From CAWIHA01 sp963835855 (lineage in GTDB: Bacteria; Acidobacteriota; Terriglobia; Bryobacterales; Bryobacteraceae): a stretch of DNA of 59,543 nucleotides. Positions 57,524 to 59,543 of the stretch are shown one piece after another. Both the position numbers and the translations under genes were made by a program. The notes below the pieces were generated by a model. The model was not told the DNA's origin, searched no databases, and was given only the letters and a program-made list of their open reading frames with translations. The DNA lies in the NCBI GenBank assembly GCA_963835855.1, contig CAWIHA010000029.1, forward strand, positions 1 through 59,543, read 5' to 3'. Position 1 is the first letter of the stretch, and every line of letters begins with the position of its first letter.

Positions 57524-58243
57524 ATGACCGAACTTCCCGCAGTTTCTTCAAAGGCTGGCCAGCGGCAGCACCTCATCTTCGATGCCGATGACACGCTTTG
57601 GGAGAACAACATCTACTTTGAGCGCGCCTTCGAGGAGTTCACCGGATTCCTTGACCATTCCAGCCTGAGCGCGACCGAGATCCGGGCGGTGCTGGACGAG
57701 ATTGAACTCGCCAATCGTAAGACGCAGGGTTACGGCGCACTCAATTTCGGGCGTAACTTGCGGCAATGCTACGAGCACTTGTGCGAGCGCGAGATCTCGG
57801 CCGCGGACTTGAGCCGCGTGATGTCGCTGGCTGAGCGGATCCTCGAACAGCCGGTCGAGCTGATCGAAGGCGTCGAGGTGACGCTCGCGGACCTGGCCCA
57901 ACGTCACGAGTTGCTGCTCTTCACCAAAGGCCATCCCGAGGAACAGAAGCTGAAGATCGAGCGCTCGGGGCTGGGCCAGTATTTTTCACACGCCGCCATC
58001 GTCCGGGAGAAGGATGCCGGGTCCTACCGCGAGCTGCTGCTCAGCCGCCAGCTCGACCCGGCGCGTTCGTGGATGATCGGCAACTCGCCGCGCTCGGACA
58101 TTAACCCCGCGCTCGAACTGGGCCTGGGCGCGGTCTATATTCCACACCCCATTCCTTGGTCGCTCGAGCAGGAGCAAATCCGGGACGGTGGAAGCCGTCT
58201 GATCGTGCTCACACGCTTCGCCGAGCTTCGTGAGCACTTCTGA
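57524..58243 (+). CDS. HAD-superfamily hydrolase
   Basis: A 239-residue HAD hydrolase. Motif I is FDADDTLWENNIYFERAFEE (nucleophile D, acid D two residues on, with Ala between), motif II LLLFTKGHPEEQK, a lysine in the KDAGSY region (motif III) and motif IV as MIGNSPRSDINPALELGL. The cap lies between residues 40 and 110. Probably a phosphatase or dehalogenase-like enzyme acting on a small phosphorylated metabolite; substrate unknown. ATG 57524; 256 bases of gene-free sequence separate it from aroK, divergently oriented. Confidence 0.88.
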   Translation: MTELPAVSSKAGQRQHLIFDADDTLWENNIYFERAFEEFTGFLDHSSLSATEIRAVLDEIELANRKTQGYGALNFGRNLRQCYEHLCEREISAADLSRVMSLAERILEQPVELIEGVEVTLADLAQRHELLLFTKGHPEEQKLKIERSGLGQYFSHAAIVREKDAGSYRELLLSRQLDPARSWMIGNSPRSDINPALELGLGAVYIPHPIPWSLEQEQIRDGGSRLIVLTRFAELREHF

Positions 58244-58365
58244 GCGGGCGGCGGGCGGGCGCCGAACCCGTGATTCGAATGCGCTGGCCGGCGGTGAAGG
58301 CGCTTACAGGGGTCGCTGGAGTGGGCGATCTGGTGGGTCAGTCTACGAAGTTGCAGTTGGGCCGT

Positions 58366-59250
58366 TCAGGGCAGCTTGGGGCCGGAGGCATTGGTGCCGA
58401 TCAGCTCGTCAATGTCAAGCGGAAGCAGTGTATGGTGCAGACGGGGAATGGAGCGAAGTAATTGACGGTCGCCGCTGATGAAAACATCGCAGTAGGAGGC
58501 TTCGACCGCGTGGCGGTAGTCATCGGCCTTATCGACCGAAGGAGGTATGCGACCAGACAAGCATATGAACATCGAATTCCAGTGATAGCAGATACTCGTT
58601 TGAATTGCAGGGTAACAGCCAATGGCCGACCCTATCGCACGTGCCTCCTCAACAGACAAAGCTAGCTCATGCGATCCGGCCAAGCGAAGAATGAAGCGCG
58701 GAAGATCAGGCTCGAAGTGGGCCGCGAGCTGCTGGAAATCACGGAACCGTGGCACAGACGCAGGAGATCCTTTTCGTATTTCTTTCACTGCTCCGAGATA
58801 CCCACGCCAGTGCAATCGCCACTCCTTGAATTTGGTCTGCGAACGCCTACGTACCATTTCCAGGAACGCTGAGCCGATCAAGCCGTCTGCGAGCTTGGCT
58901 ACCTCGTCTCGGTAGTACTCCTCTTGATTTCGGCTGGGATACCGGTTTACGGGCGTGCCTGTCCTGAGCAGGGAAATCTCCTGTCTGTATAGGTCTAATG
59001 GGTCGGCTAGAAACCTGGGCTGGAGGTCGCGAATGCTGCTGAACAGTGCCCTTGAAAACTCGCCCGCTCCTGAAAGAATCGGCTGAGCGCATTCATTGAG
59101 AGTCAGCCCTCCGATACAGGCAATCAAGCCGCGAGCTTCGAGCTCCAATTTAATGCGCGAAGCAGGTACCTGTTTCCTGACGATCCTATCAAGCGCGCTC
59201 GTCTCGAAATACGCTCGCCTTACGATGGACGCTGGACCTGACATGCTCAT
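58366..59250 (-). CDS. PIN-like domain protein
   Basis: A 294-residue protein with hints of a PIN ribonuclease fold: near the N-terminus RRAYFETSALDRIVRKQ carries the first acidic residues, and near the C-terminus DDYRHAVEASYCDVFISGDR and QLLRSIP resemble the DxxHxxxA...D..x(S/T)xD pattern of PIN domains. The middle part (residues 60-230) is helical and unassigned. Start choices are ATG 59250 (used), ATG 59244 or TTG 59265. Unlike classic VapC it is long and has no small antitoxin gene next to it in the visible sequence. Lower GC than flanks suggests accessory origin. Confidence 0.62.
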   Translation of the reverse strand: MSMSGPASIVRRAYFETSALDRIVRKQVPASRIKLELEARGLIACIGGLTLNECAQPILSGAGEFSRALFSSIRDLQPRFLADPLDLYRQEISLLRTGTPVNRYPSRNQEEYYRDEVAKLADGLIGSAFLEMVRRRSQTKFKEWRLHWRGYLGAVKEIRKGSPASVPRFRDFQQLAAHFEPDLPRFILRLAGSHELALSVEEARAIGSAIGCYPAIQTSICYHWNSMFICLSGRIPPSVDKADDYRHAVEASYCDVFISGDRQLLRSIPRLHHTLLPLDIDELIGTNASGPKLP

Positions 59251-59401
59251 CGGGCCATCTTTCAAATTACCAAGGAGGCCAGCAGCGGCGAGCGCGCGGC
59301 GCGGCCAACCGTTCCGGCCCGTCCGGGGCGCAAAAAAGAATCAAAACTGCCTCAAACTTCTCTCATCCCGGTCGAAGAGGGAGGTTAAGGCAAAAAAAGC
59401 A

Positions 59402-59543
59402 ATGAATGTCCAGGCGGTGGCTTTGGATGGGCTACGCCGGGCGGAGGCGCGGGTCGAGAGCGCCGCCTCCCGGCTCGCTCACTCCAGCGACCCGAATGAG
59501 CAGGTCGATCTCGCTACCGAGCAATACGCTGCTTTCCAGCCAC
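59402..59543 (+). CDS. Flagellar rod-like short protein, 3'-truncated by the window edge
   Basis: The visible 47 residues begin MNVQAVALDGLRRAEARVES and continue AASRLAHSSDPNEQVDLATE. This helical pattern with DxVDLATE-type residues resembles short FlgC/flagellar-rod-like proteins of Acidobacteria. It starts at ATG 59402 with GGGAGG-containing purine sequence about 20 bases upstream and AAGG closer. A TCAAACTT...GGTCGAAG pair upstream vaguely resembles a FliA-type promoter. The family call is tentative because most of the gene lies outside. Confidence 0.45.
   Translation, partial: MNVQAVALDGLRRAEARVESAASRLAHSSDPNEQVDLATEQYAAFQP

Noticed and set aside
57303..57527. 74-residue frame between aroK and the HAD gene
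   Set aside because: No ribosome-binding site or family features; it overlaps the probable promoter region of the HAD gene.
58244..58365. Possible coding remnant between the HAD and PIN-like genes (VIRMRWPAVKALTGVAG)
   Set aside because: Too short, with no family match and no start signal; not supported as a pseudogene.

Overview
The window looks like a chromosomal contig from an uncultured acidobacterium, probably of the Bryobacterales/Solibacteres type. This assignment is inferred from high GC content, from gene content (M2 dipeptidase, DUF2950 next to DUF3300, DUF4097 envelope proteins, many GTG/TTG starts) and from protein style, not from a search. The first residues of a TPR protein lie outside the left edge, and a short flagellar-rod-like gene runs off the right edge.

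Layout. 0-16.7 kb: a TPR protein, a YHS-domain protein and a secreted protein, then the classic rpmH-rnpA-yidD-yidC-jag-mnmE block (+), ribH-nusB (-) behind a decayed enoyl-CoA hydratase gene, lepA followed by a frameshifted M2 peptidase, an outer-membrane MetA-type protein, selB, and a PvuII-style restriction-modification module (HTH and endonuclease on -, N4-cytosine-type methyltransferase divergent on +). 16.9 kb: initiator tRNA with its own promoter. 17-25.9 kb: DUF362 protein and a membrane spermidine-synthase-like protein, then a tight four-gene minus-strand operon: membrane polyferredoxin, DUF362 protein, radical SAM enzyme, and a MEMO-AMMECR1 fusion. The last two form the poorly understood AmmeMemoRadiSam system. 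25.9-28.5 kb: a second accessory patch with a methyltransferase-nuclease fusion and a transposase remnant. 28.6-36.8 kb: a membrane protein, a DUF218 protein, a frameshifted ABC exporter, pnp-rpsO, thiE and molybdate transport modBC. 37-42.5 kb: DUF2950/DUF3300 pair and B12-dependent ribonucleotide reductase with NrdR boxes. 42.8-45 kb: an ISKra4-type deletion scar and three zinc-ribbon or membrane genes. 45-52.3 kb: rpoD, nrdR, a UPF0104 membrane protein, and an ECF sigma/anti-sigma/envelope-protein operon. 52.6-59.5 kb: polysaccharide deacetylase, an ATP-grasp/tyrosine-phosphatase fusion, glycerate 2-kinase, shikimate kinase, a HAD hydrolase and a PIN-like protein.

How the parts connect. 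NrdR (46.9 kb) probably represses the class II reductase (39.7 kb) through two boxes 30 bp apart. The 17-26 kb cluster combines a membrane iron-sulfur electron conduit with a radical SAM enzyme and partners carrying export-signal-like N-termini, which suggests an envelope-located redox or modification pathway of unknown product; it is flanked by two DNA-modification islands. The 48.6-52.3 kb operon looks like a self-contained envelope-stress module.

Five genes are interrupted by frameshifts (enoyl-CoA hydratase, M2 peptidase, ABC exporter, modC, anti-sigma). One also has a large internal deletion and one can be explained by loss of an 8-bp tandem copy. Real decay and sequencing error cannot be told apart here for the single-base cases.
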